In this document: positions 32,437 to 42,635 of the stretch, in pieces
How positions within the stretch are numbered: the stretch's first letter is position 1
Layout of the letters: each line of letters begins with the position of its first letter
Source of the DNA: JAWWOL01 sp033851545
Lineage (GTDB): Bacteria; Actinomycetota; Actinomycetes; JAWWOL01
Length of the DNA stretch: 64,000 nt
Assembly: GCA_033851545.1 (NCBI GenBank)
Contig: JAWWOO010000044.1
Location: 40,432-104,431 of the forward strand
Direction of reading: 5' to 3'
Position numbers and translations under genes: made by a program
Notes under the pieces: generated by a model
Seen by the model: only the letters and a program-made list of their open reading frames with translations
What the model was told of the DNA's origin: nothing
Databases searched by the model: none

Positions 32437-33351
32437 CTAGTGGCCGCCGCGGGACGGCGGCACGAACTTTGTCAGGAGGTACCACGCCACCGGCGCCGTC
32501 GGCAGCAGCGAGTCGAGGCGGTCCATCAGCCCGCCGTGGCCCGGCAGCAGGGTGCCCATGTCCTTGATGCCGAGGTCGCGCTTGATCATCGACTCGCCGA
32601 GGTCGCCGACGGTCGCTGCGCACACCACGGCCAGCCCGTACACCACGCCCTGCCACCAGGAGCCGTGCAGGAGCACGGTCACGAAGATCAGCCCGCCGCC
32701 GACGCAGGCGGTGACCGAGCCGGCGAAGCCTTCCCAGGACTTCTTGGGGCTGATGGTCGGCGCCATCGGGTGCCGGCCGGTCAGCACTCCCGCCGCATAG
32801 CCGCCGATGTCGCTGCAGGCGACCGTTGCGGCGAACGCCACCACCCGGCGGGCTCCGTCGGGGGGCACCGCGAGCAGCACCGCGAACGAGGCGAGGAGGG
32901 GGACGTAGACCAGCGCGAAGGTGGTGGCTGCCACGTCGCGCAGGTAGCCCGCGGCCCCCTCGACCAGCCGCCACAGCCACGCAGCGACCGCAGTGAGCAG
33001 GAAAGCGATCACCAGGTCGTCGGCGCCCCTGGCCCAGGCCAGCCAGAGCATGATGGCGGAGCCGAGCCACAGCGGCGGGAGCGGCACGCGCCGGTGGTCG
33101 GTGGCCAGCGCGGAGCTGAGCTCGTACAAGCCGAGACAGACGGCGAGACCGACCACGACGACGAACCCAGCCCGTACGGTGAACAACGGGATCAGCACGA
33201 TCGCCGCCATGGCAAGGCCGACCGCAGTGGCTATCGGCAAATCGCGCCCCGCGCGTCCCGGGCTGGTGGTCGCCGGCGCGCCCTCGGGAGGCGAGGGTGC
33301 CTGGTCGATCGCCTCGAGAGCGTGCTCCACTGCGTCACCGGGGGTGCCCAC
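32437..33351 (-). CDS. cdsA: Phosphatidate cytidylyltransferase
   Basis: A 304-aa integral membrane enzyme that makes CDP-diacylglycerol from phosphatidate and CTP. About eight hydrophobic segments follow a polar N-terminus of about 35 residues. The CDP-alcohol signature is complete: SPKKSWEG (about 210) and the stretch from GDLGESMIKRDLGIKD to PGHGGLMDRLDS. GTG at 33351 overlaps the frr stop by one base. Confidence 0.93.
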   Translation of the reverse strand: MGTPGDAVEHALEAIDQAPSPPEGAPATTSPGRAGRDLPIATAVGLAMAAIVLIPLFTVRAGFVVVVGLAVCLGLYELSSALATDHRRVPLPPLWLGSAIMLWLAWARGADDLVIAFLLTAVAAWLWRLVEGAAGYLRDVAATTFALVYVPLLASFAVLLAVPPDGARRVVAFAATVACSDIGGYAAGVLTGRHPMAPTISPKKSWEGFAGSVTACVGGGLIFVTVLLHGSWWQGVVYGLAVVCAATVGDLGESMIKRDLGIKDMGTLLPGHGGLMDRLDSLLPTAPVAWYLLTKFVPPSRGGH

Positions 33352-33908
33352 TAGACCTCGAGCAGCTCGGCTTCCTTGTGCTTGAGCAGGTCGTCGACGC
33401 TGGTCACGTAGCGCGACGTCGTCTCCTCGAGCTCCTTCTCGGCGCGGCGCACGTCGTCCTCGCCGGCCTCGCCGTCCTTCTGCAGCTTGTCCAAGGCGTC
33501 CTTGGCGTGCCGGCGGATGTTCCGGATCGAGATCCGGGCGTCCTCGGCCTTCGAGCGGGCGACCTTGATGAGGTCGCGGCGGCGCTCCTCGGTCAGCTGG
33601 GGAAAGACGACCCGGATGATGTTGCCGTCGTTGGTCGGGTTGACCCCGAGGTCGCTGTCCCTGATCGCGCGCTCGATGGCGGCGAGGGCACCCTTGTCGT
33701 ACGGGGTGATAATCGCCATCCGCGGCTCGGGCACGTGGAACGACGCGAGCTGGTTGACCGGGGTCGGTGCGCCGTAGTAGTCAGCGATGATCTTGCTGAA
33801 CATCGACGGGTTGGCCCGGCCGGTGCGGATGCCGCCCAGGTCGTCGCGCGCGACCTGGACCGCCTTGTCCATCTTCTCCTCGCACTCGAGGAGGGTGTCG
33901 TCGATCAC
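33351..33908 (-). CDS. frr: Ribosome recycling factor
   Basis: A 185-aa protein that with EF-G splits post-termination ribosomes. The two-domain RRF fold is evident: RTGRANPSMFSKIIADYYG (about 29-47), PYDKGALAAIERAI, and the C-terminal coiled-coil arm with RRDLIKVARSKAEDARISIR. GTG at 33908 follows AGGAG. It lies 44 bp after pyrH in the rpsB-tsf-pyrH-frr block. Confidence 0.96.
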   Translation of the reverse strand: MIDDTLLECEEKMDKAVQVARDDLGGIRTGRANPSMFSKIIADYYGAPTPVNQLASFHVPEPRMAIITPYDKGALAAIERAIRDSDLGVNPTNDGNIIRVVFPQLTEERRRDLIKVARSKAEDARISIRNIRRHAKDALDKLQKDGEAGEDDVRRAEKELEETTSRYVTSVDDLLKHKEAELLEV

Positions 33909-33952
33909 GGCTGGACTCCTGTCACTGTCGTAGGCATGTCCGAACGGGCCGG

Positions 33953-34735
33953 TCAGCGCAGCTCGTTCGTCACCAACGTGCCGATCTTCTCACCCCGGAC
34001 GGCCCTGGCGATGTTGCCGTCCTCGAGCAGGCTGAAAACCACCAGCGGCAGGTCGTTGTCCATCATCAGGCTGAACGCGGTCGCGTCGGCGACCTTGAGC
34101 CCGCGGGCCAGCGCCTCGGCGTAGGTCACCTGGTCGAAGCGGACGGCCGCGGGGTTGGTCCTGGGGTCGGCGTCGTAGACCCCGTCGACCTTCTTGGCCA
34201 TGAGCACCGACTGCGCGCCGATCTCGAGGGCCCGCTGGGCGGCGCAGGTGTCGGTCGAGAAGAACGGCGCGCCTAGTCCGGCGCCGAAGATGACCACCCG
34301 GCCTTTCTCGAGGTGGCGGATCGCCCGGCGTGGCACATAGGGCTCGGCAACCTGGCCCATCGCGATGGCGGTCTGCACCCGGGTGTCGATGCCCTGCTTC
34401 TCCAGGAAGTCCTGCAGTGCCAGGCAGTTGATCACGGTCGACAGCATGCCCATGTAGTCCGCGCGCGGGCGGTCCATGCCGCCGGCGGACAGCGCCGAGC
34501 CGCGGAACATGTTGCCACCGCCGACTACGACCGCCACCTGGACGCCGGACCGGACCACCTCGGCGATCTGGCGCGCGATGTCCCGTACGGTGCCGGGGTC
34601 GATGCCGAGGGGGGCGCCACCGGCGAAGGCCTCACCGGAGAGCTTGAGAAGGACCCGCCCCCAGTAGGCACCGTCGGGCGCGTCGGGCGCGCTCGCGGAC
34701 ACGAAAGAGGCCGCCTGCGCGTCTTGGTCACTCAC
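33953..34735 (-). CDS. pyrH: UMP kinase
   Basis: A 260-aa hexameric kinase phosphorylating UMP to UDP. KLSGEAF, VVVGGGNMFRG, and the C-terminal SLMMDNDLPLVVF match the family. The first 25 residues (rich in Ala, Ser, Asp) extend beyond the usual start, typical of actinobacteria. GTG at 34735 has AAGGAGG about 10 bp upstream; the frame to 34762 lacks such a site. Confidence 0.95.
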   Translation of the reverse strand: MSDQDAQAASFVSASAPDAPDGAYWGRVLLKLSGEAFAGGAPLGIDPGTVRDIARQIAEVVRSGVQVAVVVGGGNMFRGSALSAGGMDRPRADYMGMLSTVINCLALQDFLEKQGIDTRVQTAIAMGQVAEPYVPRRAIRHLEKGRVVIFGAGLGAPFFSTDTCAAQRALEIGAQSVLMAKKVDGVYDADPRTNPAAVRFDQVTYAEALARGLKVADATAFSLMMDNDLPLVVFSLLEDGNIARAVRGEKIGTLVTNELR

Positions 34736-34798
34736 GGCTGGCGGCCTCCTTCGGTGGTGCACGTGTGCGGGCTGGCAGCGTACTAAGGGCAGTCTGCC

Positions 34799-35620
34799 CT
34801 AGACCTGGCCGACCTCGAAACGGGCGAACCGCTTGACGGTCACACCGGCTTCCTCGAGCAGCTTGCCGACCGAGCGCTTGTTGTCCTGAACCGCCGGCTG
34901 GTCGAGCAGGGCGACCTGCTTGTAGAAGCCGGTGATCCGCCCTTCGACGATCTTGGGCAGCGCCGCCTCCGGCTTGCCCTCCTCGCGGGCGGTGGCCTCG
35001 ACGACCCGGCGCTCGTTGTCGACGTCGGCGGCGGGCACATCGTCGCGGCTGACGTAGAGCGGGCTCATCGCGGCGATCTGCATCGCCGTACCGCGGGCGA
35101 CGTCGAGGTCGGAGCCGTCGAACTCGACCAGCACGCCCACCTGGGGCGGCAGGTCACTGCTGCGGCGGTGCATGTAGGCGGCGACCTGACCGTCGAAGAC
35201 CACGACCCGGCCGAGCTGCAGCTTCTCGCCGATGACGGCAGCCACGGAGTCGATGTTGTCGCTGACCGTACGGCCGTCGGCGAGCGTCTGGCCGAGCAGC
35301 TCGGCGGCGTCGGCCGGCTTGCTGCCCGCGGCGTGCGCCACGATGTCGGCAGCCAGCTGCTGGAACTGCTCGTTCTTGGCGACGAAGTCGGTCTCGCAGT
35401 TGAGCTCGATCATCGCGCCCTCGGCGGCGGCGATCAGCCCGTTGCTCGCGGTGCGCTCGGAGCCGCGCTTGGCCACCTTGCCGGCTCCCTTGATCCGCAG
35501 GATCTCGCCGGCCTTGTCGAAGTCACCGTCGGCCTCGACGAGTGCCTTCTTCGCGTCCATCATGCCCGCGCCGGTGGCGTCGCGGAGCTTCTTCACGTCC
35601 GCGGCGGTGATGTCAGCCAT
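34799..35620 (-). CDS. tsf: Elongation factor Ts
   Basis: A 273-aa nucleotide exchange factor for EF-Tu. The N-terminal UBA-like region reads ITAADVKKLRDATGAGMMDA, and CETDFVAKNEQF marks the first EF-Ts domain. Length is normal for actinobacteria. A strong hairpin lies in the 154-bp gap to rpsB upstream. Confidence 0.97.
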   Translation of the reverse strand: MADITAADVKKLRDATGAGMMDAKKALVEADGDFDKAGEILRIKGAGKVAKRGSERTASNGLIAAAEGAMIELNCETDFVAKNEQFQQLAADIVAHAAGSKPADAAELLGQTLADGRTVSDNIDSVAAVIGEKLQLGRVVVFDGQVAAYMHRRSSDLPPQVGVLVEFDGSDLDVARGTAMQIAAMSPLYVSRDDVPAADVDNERRVVEATAREEGKPEAALPKIVEGRITGFYKQVALLDQPAVQDNKRSVGKLLEEAGVTVKRFARFEVGQV

Positions 35621-35691
35621 CGTGTTCTCTTTCCTTCATCCGTAGGTGCTGATCAGCCGGACATCGGGGCCGGCCGGATCCGGGGGTGGAA

Positions 35692-35732
35692 CGCCGGCAC
35701 GGGGACAGGGTGTTCCCCTCCCCGTGCCGGCG
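35692..35732 (-). other. Strong hairpin in the rpsB-tsf spacer
   Basis: CGCCGGCACGGGG (35692-35704) and CCCCGTGCCGGCG (35720-35732) form a perfect 13-bp stem with a 15-nt loop. It has no U-tract on either strand. It may lower read-through from rpsB into tsf or be an RNA processing site. Confidence 0.55.
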
Positions 35733-35774
35733 CACCCGTACGGTCGTTCCCGGGCCGTCCGTGGCGGACAGGCC

Positions 35775-36830
<1,056 letters not shown>

Positions 36831-37201
36831 CGTCGGTACCTGTACCTCTCTGTCGCCGGCGAAAGCGGCGACGAACCCGGTTGCTGTGGCCCGCAAGATG
36901 CGATCCACCCTGACGTCCGCTGCGGCCGCCCTCCCGCGAAGCGGATGGGACCGAGTGCCTGACCCGGAGAGGTCGGGGGCGAGCCCGACGTCTGGGTGTG
37001 ATTGCGGACGTGCGAAGTCGACGCGGGATCTGCCCGCGCCGCCGCCACGAGTGTGGCACAGGGCGCCCGCGCAGGTCGAGCCGCTAGCCCACTCCCGGAC
37101 CGCTGTCCAGTCCCCCTTCCCGTCGTCCACAGCTGCCACATCCGTCCACAGCCGCCCCGCGAGCATTCCGCGGCCGCCCGGCCGGCGGCAGTCTTGGACC
37201 C
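36831..37201. other. rpsB/M23 divergent intergenic region
   Basis: No gene is evident in these 371 bp. On the minus strand TCGACC (37079-37074) and CACACT (37055-37050), 18 bp apart, could serve rpsB and would leave a leader of about 210 nt. A small hairpin, GTCGCCG/CGGCGAC (36852-36858 with 36866-36872), lies 22 nt before the rpsB start and may be a protein-binding or pausing element. Nothing firm is seen for the rightward peptidase gene. Confidence 0.3.
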
Positions 37202-37975
37202 ATGGCTCTCCCCGTCGTCTTCACCGCCCTGGCCGTCGCCGTCGGCCTCGGCCCGCTGACCCCTGCCGCGTCACCGCCGACGTCGGGCGGCTGGCTCTGG
37301 CCGCTGGCCGGGACGCCGGTCGTGTCGCGACCGTTCCAGGCGCCGAGGACCCTGTACGGGCCCGGCCACCGCGGGGTCGACCTCGCCGCGCGACCCGACG
37401 CCACCGTGTTCGCCGCCGGCACCGGGGTGGTCAGCTTCGCCGGCTACATCGCCGGAGTCGGCGTCGTCGCCGTCACGCATGCCGGAGGCCTGCGCACCAC
37501 TTACGAGCCGGTGGTTCCTTCGGTCCACACCGGCAGTCGGGTCGCCGCGGGCGATCCCGTGGGGCAGCTCCTGTCGGGGCACGGCGACTGCGGCCCCGGC
37601 CGGTGGTGCCTGCACTGGGGGCTGCTGCGGGGGCTCGTCTACCTCGACCCGCTGACCCTGGTCAGGCGCGGGCCGGTCCGGCTGCTGCCGCTCGAGCCGG
37701 CGCCGGTTGCCCTCCCGGCTGTCCCGGCTGTCCTGTCGTCATCTCGCCCGGCCGCCGAGGAGCGACCGGTCAGCGCCACGGGCCGGTCCCCCGTGCCGGG
37801 CGGGTTCGGCCCGTCGGGCCGCCGAGCTGTCGGCGCTGCGTCTGCGGCAGGCGTCGCTGCGGTGGCCGGCTGGTGGACCCGCAAACGCCGGATGGCGGCC
37901 CATCGGGGCCGCCATCGAGGCATCAGTCAGCGCGCGGCTCTGCTCAGTCTCGCTGGTCGGCGAGCTTGGCCCTGA
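37202..37975 (+). CDS. Exported M23-family (LytM-like) peptidase
   Basis: A 257-aa protein with a short signal-like N-terminus (VVFTALAVAVGLGPLTPAA) and an M23 domain (about 35-150) with GHRGVDLA and HWGLLRG holding the zinc-site His/Asp and catalytic His. The first usual ligand region HxxxD appears as HRGVD. A Pro/Ala linker leads to a hydrophobic stretch (GAASAAGVAAVAGWW) and a basic tail, which may be a membrane anchor. It converges on the sigma factor gene with a 32-bp overlap. It probably trims peptidoglycan or activates an amidase. Confidence 0.78.
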   Translation: MALPVVFTALAVAVGLGPLTPAASPPTSGGWLWPLAGTPVVSRPFQAPRTLYGPGHRGVDLAARPDATVFAAGTGVVSFAGYIAGVGVVAVTHAGGLRTTYEPVVPSVHTGSRVAAGDPVGQLLSGHGDCGPGRWCLHWGLLRGLVYLDPLTLVRRGPVRLLPLEPAPVALPAVPAVLSSSRPAAEERPVSATGRSPVPGGFGPSGRRAVGAASAAGVAAVAGWWTRKRRMAAHRGRHRGISQRAALLSLAGRRAWP

Positions 37976-38858
37976 GCTGGAGGACCGCCTTGGTGTGCAT
38001 CTGGCAGATGCGGCTCTCCGTGACGCCGAGCACCTGCCCGATCTCGGCCAGGGTGAGCCCCTCGTAGTAGTAGAGGGTGACCACGATCTTCTCGCGCTCG
38101 GGGAGGGTGTTGATCGCCCGGGCCAGGAGGTATTTGGTCTCCTCGGTCTCGAACGCGGAGACCGGGTCCTCGGCCTTGGTGTCCTCGAGCGTGTCGACCA
38201 GGCTGAGCTTGTCGCCGCGCTCGCCCCCGACGTTGAGCAGCTCGTCCAGGGCGACCACGTTGACGAACGACACCTGGCTGAAGATCTGGTGCAGGTCCTC
38301 GAGGTTGATGTTCAACTCGGCGGCGACCTCGGCCTCGGTGGGCGTGCGGTGCAGCCGTGCCTCGAGGGCCGCGTACGCCTTCTCGACCTCACGGGCCTTG
38401 TAGCGGACCGAACGCGGGATCCAGTCGATCGCCCGCAGCTCGTCGATGATCGCGCCCTTGATCCGGCTGATCGCATAGGTCTCGAACTTGATCGCCCGGG
38501 TGATGTCGAACTTCTCGATCGCGTCGATCAGCCCGAAGATCCCGTACGAGACCAGGTCGGCCTGCTCGATGTTGGGCGGCAGGCCCACGCCGACGCGGCC
38601 GGCGACGTACTTCACCAACGGGGAGTAGTGCAGGATCAGCCGCTCGCGCAGCCGCTGGTCGGCGCTGGCCTTGAACTCGGCCCAGAGCTCGGCGATGGCG
38701 GCGTCGATCTCGGACTTCTCTTCGTCGGTCATCTGCGATCGGGCGCGCGACGTCACCGGCACCTGACCCAGCAGCCTCGGGACATCCGCCGCCGGCCGCT
38801 CCCCTGCATCGGGAGCGAGGACGCCGGAGCCGTCAGGCTCGCGGGTGGGCTCGGTCAT
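37944..38858 (-). CDS. whiG: RNA polymerase sigma factor WhiG/FliA type
   Basis: A 304-aa group 3 sigma factor. Region 2 (about 70-140) has HYSPLVKYVAGRV and DLVSYGIFGLIDAIEKFD; region 3 follows (RTPTEAEVAAELN); region 4 ends with GLTLAEIGQVLGVTESRICQMHTKAVLQLRAKL. WhiG controls sporulation in Streptomyces and FliA controls motility elsewhere; which role applies here is unknown. The first 40 residues are a variable polar extension. Its start overlaps the xerC end by 26 bp. Confidence 0.92.
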   Translation of the reverse strand: MTEPTREPDGSGVLAPDAGERPAADVPRLLGQVPVTSRARSQMTDEEKSEIDAAIAELWAEFKASADQRLRERLILHYSPLVKYVAGRVGVGLPPNIEQADLVSYGIFGLIDAIEKFDITRAIKFETYAISRIKGAIIDELRAIDWIPRSVRYKAREVEKAYAALEARLHRTPTEAEVAAELNINLEDLHQIFSQVSFVNVVALDELLNVGGERGDKLSLVDTLEDTKAEDPVSAFETEETKYLLARAINTLPEREKIVVTLYYYEGLTLAEIGQVLGVTESRICQMHTKAVLQLRAKLADQRD

Positions 38859-39747
38859 ATGTCGCCTTCAGTCGATCGACGGTCACATGGGTATAGAGCT
38901 GCGTCGTTGCGAGACTAGCGTGCCCCAACAGCTCCTGGACGGTTCTCAGATCGGCCCCTCCCTCGAGCAGATGCGTTGCCGCGGTGTGACGCAGAGCATG
39001 CGGGCCGAGGTCCGGAGCTCCCTCTACCTTAGCCAACCGGGCGTGAACCGTCCGACGAACGGCACGTTGATCTATCCGCGCGCCGCGCGCACCCAGGAAC
39101 ACCGCCGGACCCGACTTTGATCCCGCCACCTCGGGCCGGCCCTCCTCGAGCCAGCTGGACAGCGCCCGGCCGGCGGGCAGGCCGAACGGCACCGACCGCT
39201 CCTTGGCCCCCTTGCCGAGGACCCGGACCAGCCGCCGAGGCAGGTCGAGGTCACCGAGGTCGAGCCCGCACAGCTCGCCGACCCGGACGCCGCTGGCGTA
39301 GAGCAGCTCGAGCATGGCGTCGTCCCGCAGCGCGAGGGGACCCTCGTCAGGGTGCGACTCCAGCAGCCGCCCGACCTCGTGCGGGCGCAGCACCGTCGGC
39401 AGGGTCCGGTGCCCCTTGGCCGTGCCCAGCAGCAGGCCCGGGTCCGTGGTGGCGTAGCCCCGCTTGAGGGCAAACGCCGTGAACACCCGGGTGGCCGCCG
39501 CCCGCCGGGCCAGCGTGGACCGGGCGACGCCGGAGGTCCGCAGGCGCGCGAGCCAGCTGCGCAGCACCCGTACGTCCAGGTCGCCGACGTCGGCCACGCC
39601 CATCCGGCCGGCATGGTCGAGCAGCCCGGTGACGTCGCCCACATAGGCCCGCACGGTGTGCACCGACAAGCCGCGCTCGGAGCGGAGATGGACCTCGAAC
39701 TCCTCGAGCACCGCCGCGCACCGCGCGGGAATGCTCGACTCGGCCAT
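38833..39747 (-). CDS. xerC: Tyrosine recombinase XerC
   Basis: A 304-aa site-specific recombinase for chromosome dimer resolution. All catalytic residues are present: R155 (ASGVRVGEL), K179, H250 and R253 (HALRHTAATH), H276 (LLGHASLATTQ) and nucleophile Y285 (LYTHV). The N-terminal SAM-like core domain spans about 10-95. Its place between dprA and whiG matches the actinobacterial core order, so it is a housekeeping gene and not a phage integrase. ATG at 39747 is used; a slightly longer start at 39783 is possible. Confidence 0.93.
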   Translation of the reverse strand: MAESSIPARCAAVLEEFEVHLRSERGLSVHTVRAYVGDVTGLLDHAGRMGVADVGDLDVRVLRSWLARLRTSGVARSTLARRAAATRVFTAFALKRGYATTDPGLLLGTAKGHRTLPTVLRPHEVGRLLESHPDEGPLALRDDAMLELLYASGVRVGELCGLDLGDLDLPRRLVRVLGKGAKERSVPFGLPAGRALSSWLEEGRPEVAGSKSGPAVFLGARGARIDQRAVRRTVHARLAKVEGAPDLGPHALRHTAATHLLEGGADLRTVQELLGHASLATTQLYTHVTVDRLKATYDRAHPRA

Positions 39748-39873
39748 GTTCGGCACGGTGCGGCCTGGAGCCGCCCGGGTCAAGCACCACGGCCGGGCGC
39801 GTCTCCGATCGACACCGGGTCGGTCGGCAGCCGGGCGTCCCAGATCAGCTCAAGTCCGGACATGCCGCCCGGG

Positions 39874-41094
39874 TCAGGGCTCCACTGCCAGGACCTGCTG
39901 CCCTTTCCGTCGGTCACGCACCGCCTGGCGCTCGGCCGACGAGAGCCGGAAGCCTTGGTCGGTGTACTCGACGAAGCCGGCATCGATCAGCTCGTTGAGC
40001 GAGCGACGAAGGACTACCAGGTCGACGCCGGCGCGGGAGGCAAGCACGGCGGCGCCGGCCGGGCGCAGCGAGGGCACCGCCTCGAGCACGCCCCGCAGGA
40101 CGGACGACAGCGCGTCCCGGTCGCGGTGCTCGCCCTCCGGCCGCGGCGACAGGTCGTCGCCCAACCGGCCCACTTCCTCGACCACCTCCGCGACGTTGGT
40201 GACGCACCGGGTGCCCTCCTCGCGGAGCAGCACATGACAGCCGGCTGACATGGCGGAGGTGACCGGCCCGGGAACGACCATGAGAGCCCGGCCGAGGTTG
40301 CGCGCGGTGCGCCCCGTGTTCAGAGCCCCGCTGCGGACCGCACCCTCCACGACGACCGTCCCCGCCGTCGCCGCCGCGATCACCCGGTTGCGAACCAGAA
40401 ACCGGTGCGGTCTTGGCGCGAAGCCGGGTGGCCACTCGCTGAGGATCAGGCCCTCCTCGGCGATCCGGGTGAACAGCCGGTCGTGGCTGCGAGGGTAAGG
40501 CACGTCCACCCCGCAGGCGAGCACAGCGACGGTGACGCCTCCGCCGGCCAGGGCACCCCGGTGCGCCAGCGCGTCGATGCCGAACGCACCGCCGGAGACC
40601 ACCGCCCAGCCACGGCCGGCGAGACCGTAGCCGATCTCGGACGCGACGTGCCCGCCGTAGGCAGTAGCCGCCCTTGCCCCCACCACGGCGACCGACCGCT
40701 CGAGCACCGGTCCGACCGGCAGGCCGCCGCGCACCCACAGGGCGAGCGGCTCCTCCTCACCGAGCACGGCCAGGCCGGTCGGCCACTCGTAGTCCTGCGG
40801 GCAGACCAGCCTCGCGCCCAGCCCCGCGGCGAGCTCGAGGTCGCGCTCGGGCGGGAAGTCCGCGGGGTGCTTGCGGAGCAGGTCCAGCAAGGCGGGGTCG
40901 ATCGTCGGCGCACCGGCTTCGCCTCGTACGGCCGCCCAGACCGCGGCCGCCCCCAGCCGGTCGACAGCGCGGACCAGCGCCGACGTCCCCGGCTCGGCGA
41001 TCCTGGTCAGGGCCGCGCGCGCCAGCCGCTCATCCGCACCCGTCCCGCGCCCCTCGCCGGGCCCGGGCCCGGCCGGATCTCCCAGGCCGGTCAT
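39874..41094 (-). CDS. dprA: DNA processing protein DprA
   Basis: A 406-aa Smf/DprA protein that loads RecA on incoming single-stranded DNA in natural transformation. The Rossmann-like core is clear: VAVVGARAATAYGGHVASEI, SGGAFGIDALAHRGAL, LACGVDVPYPRSH, SEWPPGF and the phosphate-binding ...RNRVIAA. A C-terminal winged-helix (about 330-395) follows. ATG at 41094 overlaps the comM stop by 4 bp. Confidence 0.93.
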   Translation of the reverse strand: MTGLGDPAGPGPGEGRGTGADERLARAALTRIAEPGTSALVRAVDRLGAAAVWAAVRGEAGAPTIDPALLDLLRKHPADFPPERDLELAAGLGARLVCPQDYEWPTGLAVLGEEEPLALWVRGGLPVGPVLERSVAVVGARAATAYGGHVASEIGYGLAGRGWAVVSGGAFGIDALAHRGALAGGGVTVAVLACGVDVPYPRSHDRLFTRIAEEGLILSEWPPGFAPRPHRFLVRNRVIAAATAGTVVVEGAVRSGALNTGRTARNLGRALMVVPGPVTSAMSAGCHVLLREEGTRCVTNVAEVVEEVGRLGDDLSPRPEGEHRDRDALSSVLRGVLEAVPSLRPAGAAVLASRAGVDLVVLRRSLNELIDAGFVEYTDQGFRLSSAERQAVRDRRKGQQVLAVEP

Positions 41095-42635
41095 GCGGCC
41101 ATCCTCGGTAGGCCGCCGCGCAACAGGATGGCCTCGTCGATGTGCCCACGGGCCGGCCGGTCGGCGCCGTCGAGGTCCGCCAGCGTCCAGGCCACGCGCA
41201 GCACCCGGTCCGCACCGCGGGCGCTCAGCAGCCCGCGGTCCTGCTCCCGCTCGACCACCCGCCGGGCATCGAGCGTCGGCGGGTAGTGCCGGCGCAACGC
41301 TGCTCCGCTCACCTCTGCGTTGGTCCGCCACCCGTTCACCTGGAGCCGTTGCGCAGCCCGCTCGCGGGCCGCCAGCACCCGGGCCGCAACGACCGAGCTC
41401 GACTCGAGGTGGTTGCGGTCGGCCTCCATCTCCGCCCGGTTGGGCGCCAGCACCTCATGGCGGATGTCGACCCGGTCCAGCAACGGGCCGGACAGCCGGG
41501 CGGCGTAGCGAAGTCGGGCCTGAGGCGTGCACGTGCACTGCAGCGCAAGACCGGTGACCGGTGCACACGGGCAGGGGTTGGCGGCCATCACGAGCTGGAA
41601 CCGGGCCGGGTAGCGCGCCGTCCCCGCCGCCCTGGCCAGCACGACCTCTCCCGACTCCAGCGGCTGCCGCAACGCGTCGAGCACGCCGGAGGCGAACTCC
41701 GGGGCCTCGTCGAGGAGCAGTACGCCGCGGTGCGCCAGCGAGGCAGCCCCCGGTCGCGGGATGCCGCTGCCCCCGCCGACCAACGCAGCGACGGAGGCGG
41801 TGTGATGCGGCGCTGACAGCGGCGGCCGGGTGACGAGGGGGGTGCCCACAGGCAGGTGGCCGGCGACCGAGTGGACAGCGGTGACCTCGAGCGCGGCTGC
41901 CCGGTCGAGTGCCGGAAGGATGCCGGGCAGCCGCTCGGCCAGCATGGTCTTGCCGGTCCCGGGTGGACCGGTGAACAGAACGTGGTGCCCGCCGGCCGCG
42001 GCCACCTCGACGACGCGGCGTCCGCCGGACTGGCCGAGCACGTCGGACAGGTCACGCCCTGCGGTGTCCGCCGCCTCCGCCGGCCACTCGACCTCGGCGA
42101 CCACGGGCGCGTCCCTGGCCCCGCCGCGGAGCCAGCCGACGAGGGCGGAGAGGGAGGCCACCCCGTGGACCCGCAGCTCTGGCACCAGCCGGGCCTCGGC
42201 GACATTGGCCTCCGCGACCGCCGCCCGGTCGAACCCTGACTTGGCGGCGGCGAGCAACGCCGGCAGCACGCCGCGTACGGGTCGCACCCGGCCGTCGAGG
42301 GCCAGCTCGCCGAGCAGGATCATCGTCCGCGAGGACTCCAGGGGGACGGCGCCGGCTGCCCCGAGGACCGCCATGGCCATGGCGAGGTCGAACGACGAGC
42401 CGGCCTTGCGCAACGAGGCCGGCGACAGAGCGAGGGTGATCTTGCGGAGCGGCCACTCCTCGCCGCTGTTGCTGATCGCAGCCCGGACGCGGTCGCGTGC
42501 CTCGTACAGGGAGGTGTCGGGCAGGCCGATGATCGCGAGGCCCGGGATCCCGTTGCCGAGGTCGGCCTCGACCTCGACCACGTGACCGTCGACGCCGACC
42601 AGCGCCACCGCGTAGCAGCGGGCAAGGCTCATCAC
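41091..42635 (-). CDS. comM: ComM/YifB-type Mg-chelatase-like AAA+ helicase
   Basis: A 514-aa hexameric ATPase that promotes branch migration during transformation. The N-terminal ChlI domain includes NGIPGLAIIGLPD (28-40); Walker A is GPPGTGKT (223-230), and LLLDEAPEF is Walker B. The C-terminal part has VDIRHEV and the Mg_chelatase_C region. It overlaps yraN at the start (GTGATGA) and dprA at the end. Confidence 0.94.
   Translation of the reverse strand: MMSLARCYAVALVGVDGHVVEVEADLGNGIPGLAIIGLPDTSLYEARDRVRAAISNSGEEWPLRKITLALSPASLRKAGSSFDLAMAMAVLGAAGAVPLESSRTMILLGELALDGRVRPVRGVLPALLAAAKSGFDRAAVAEANVAEARLVPELRVHGVASLSALVGWLRGGARDAPVVAEVEWPAEAADTAGRDLSDVLGQSGGRRVVEVAAAGGHHVLFTGPPGTGKTMLAERLPGILPALDRAAALEVTAVHSVAGHLPVGTPLVTRPPLSAPHHTASVAALVGGGSGIPRPGAASLAHRGVLLLDEAPEFASGVLDALRQPLESGEVVLARAAGTARYPARFQLVMAANPCPCAPVTGLALQCTCTPQARLRYAARLSGPLLDRVDIRHEVLAPNRAEMEADRNHLESSSVVAARVLAARERAAQRLQVNGWRTNAEVSGAALRRHYPPTLDARRVVEREQDRGLLSARGADRVLRVAWTLADLDGADRPARGHIDEAILLRGGLPRMAA

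Noticed and set aside
37120..37160. Two GTCCACAG-type sequences (near 37125 and 37143) resembling DnaA boxes
   Set aside because: Only two partial matches, no AT-rich region and no dnaA/dnaN nearby; chance is likely in this sequence.
38833..39747. Tyrosine recombinase as a sign of an integrated element
   Set aside because: It lies between dprA and whiG in the conserved actinobacterial order, so it is the housekeeping XerC. No att-like repeats or phage genes are near.
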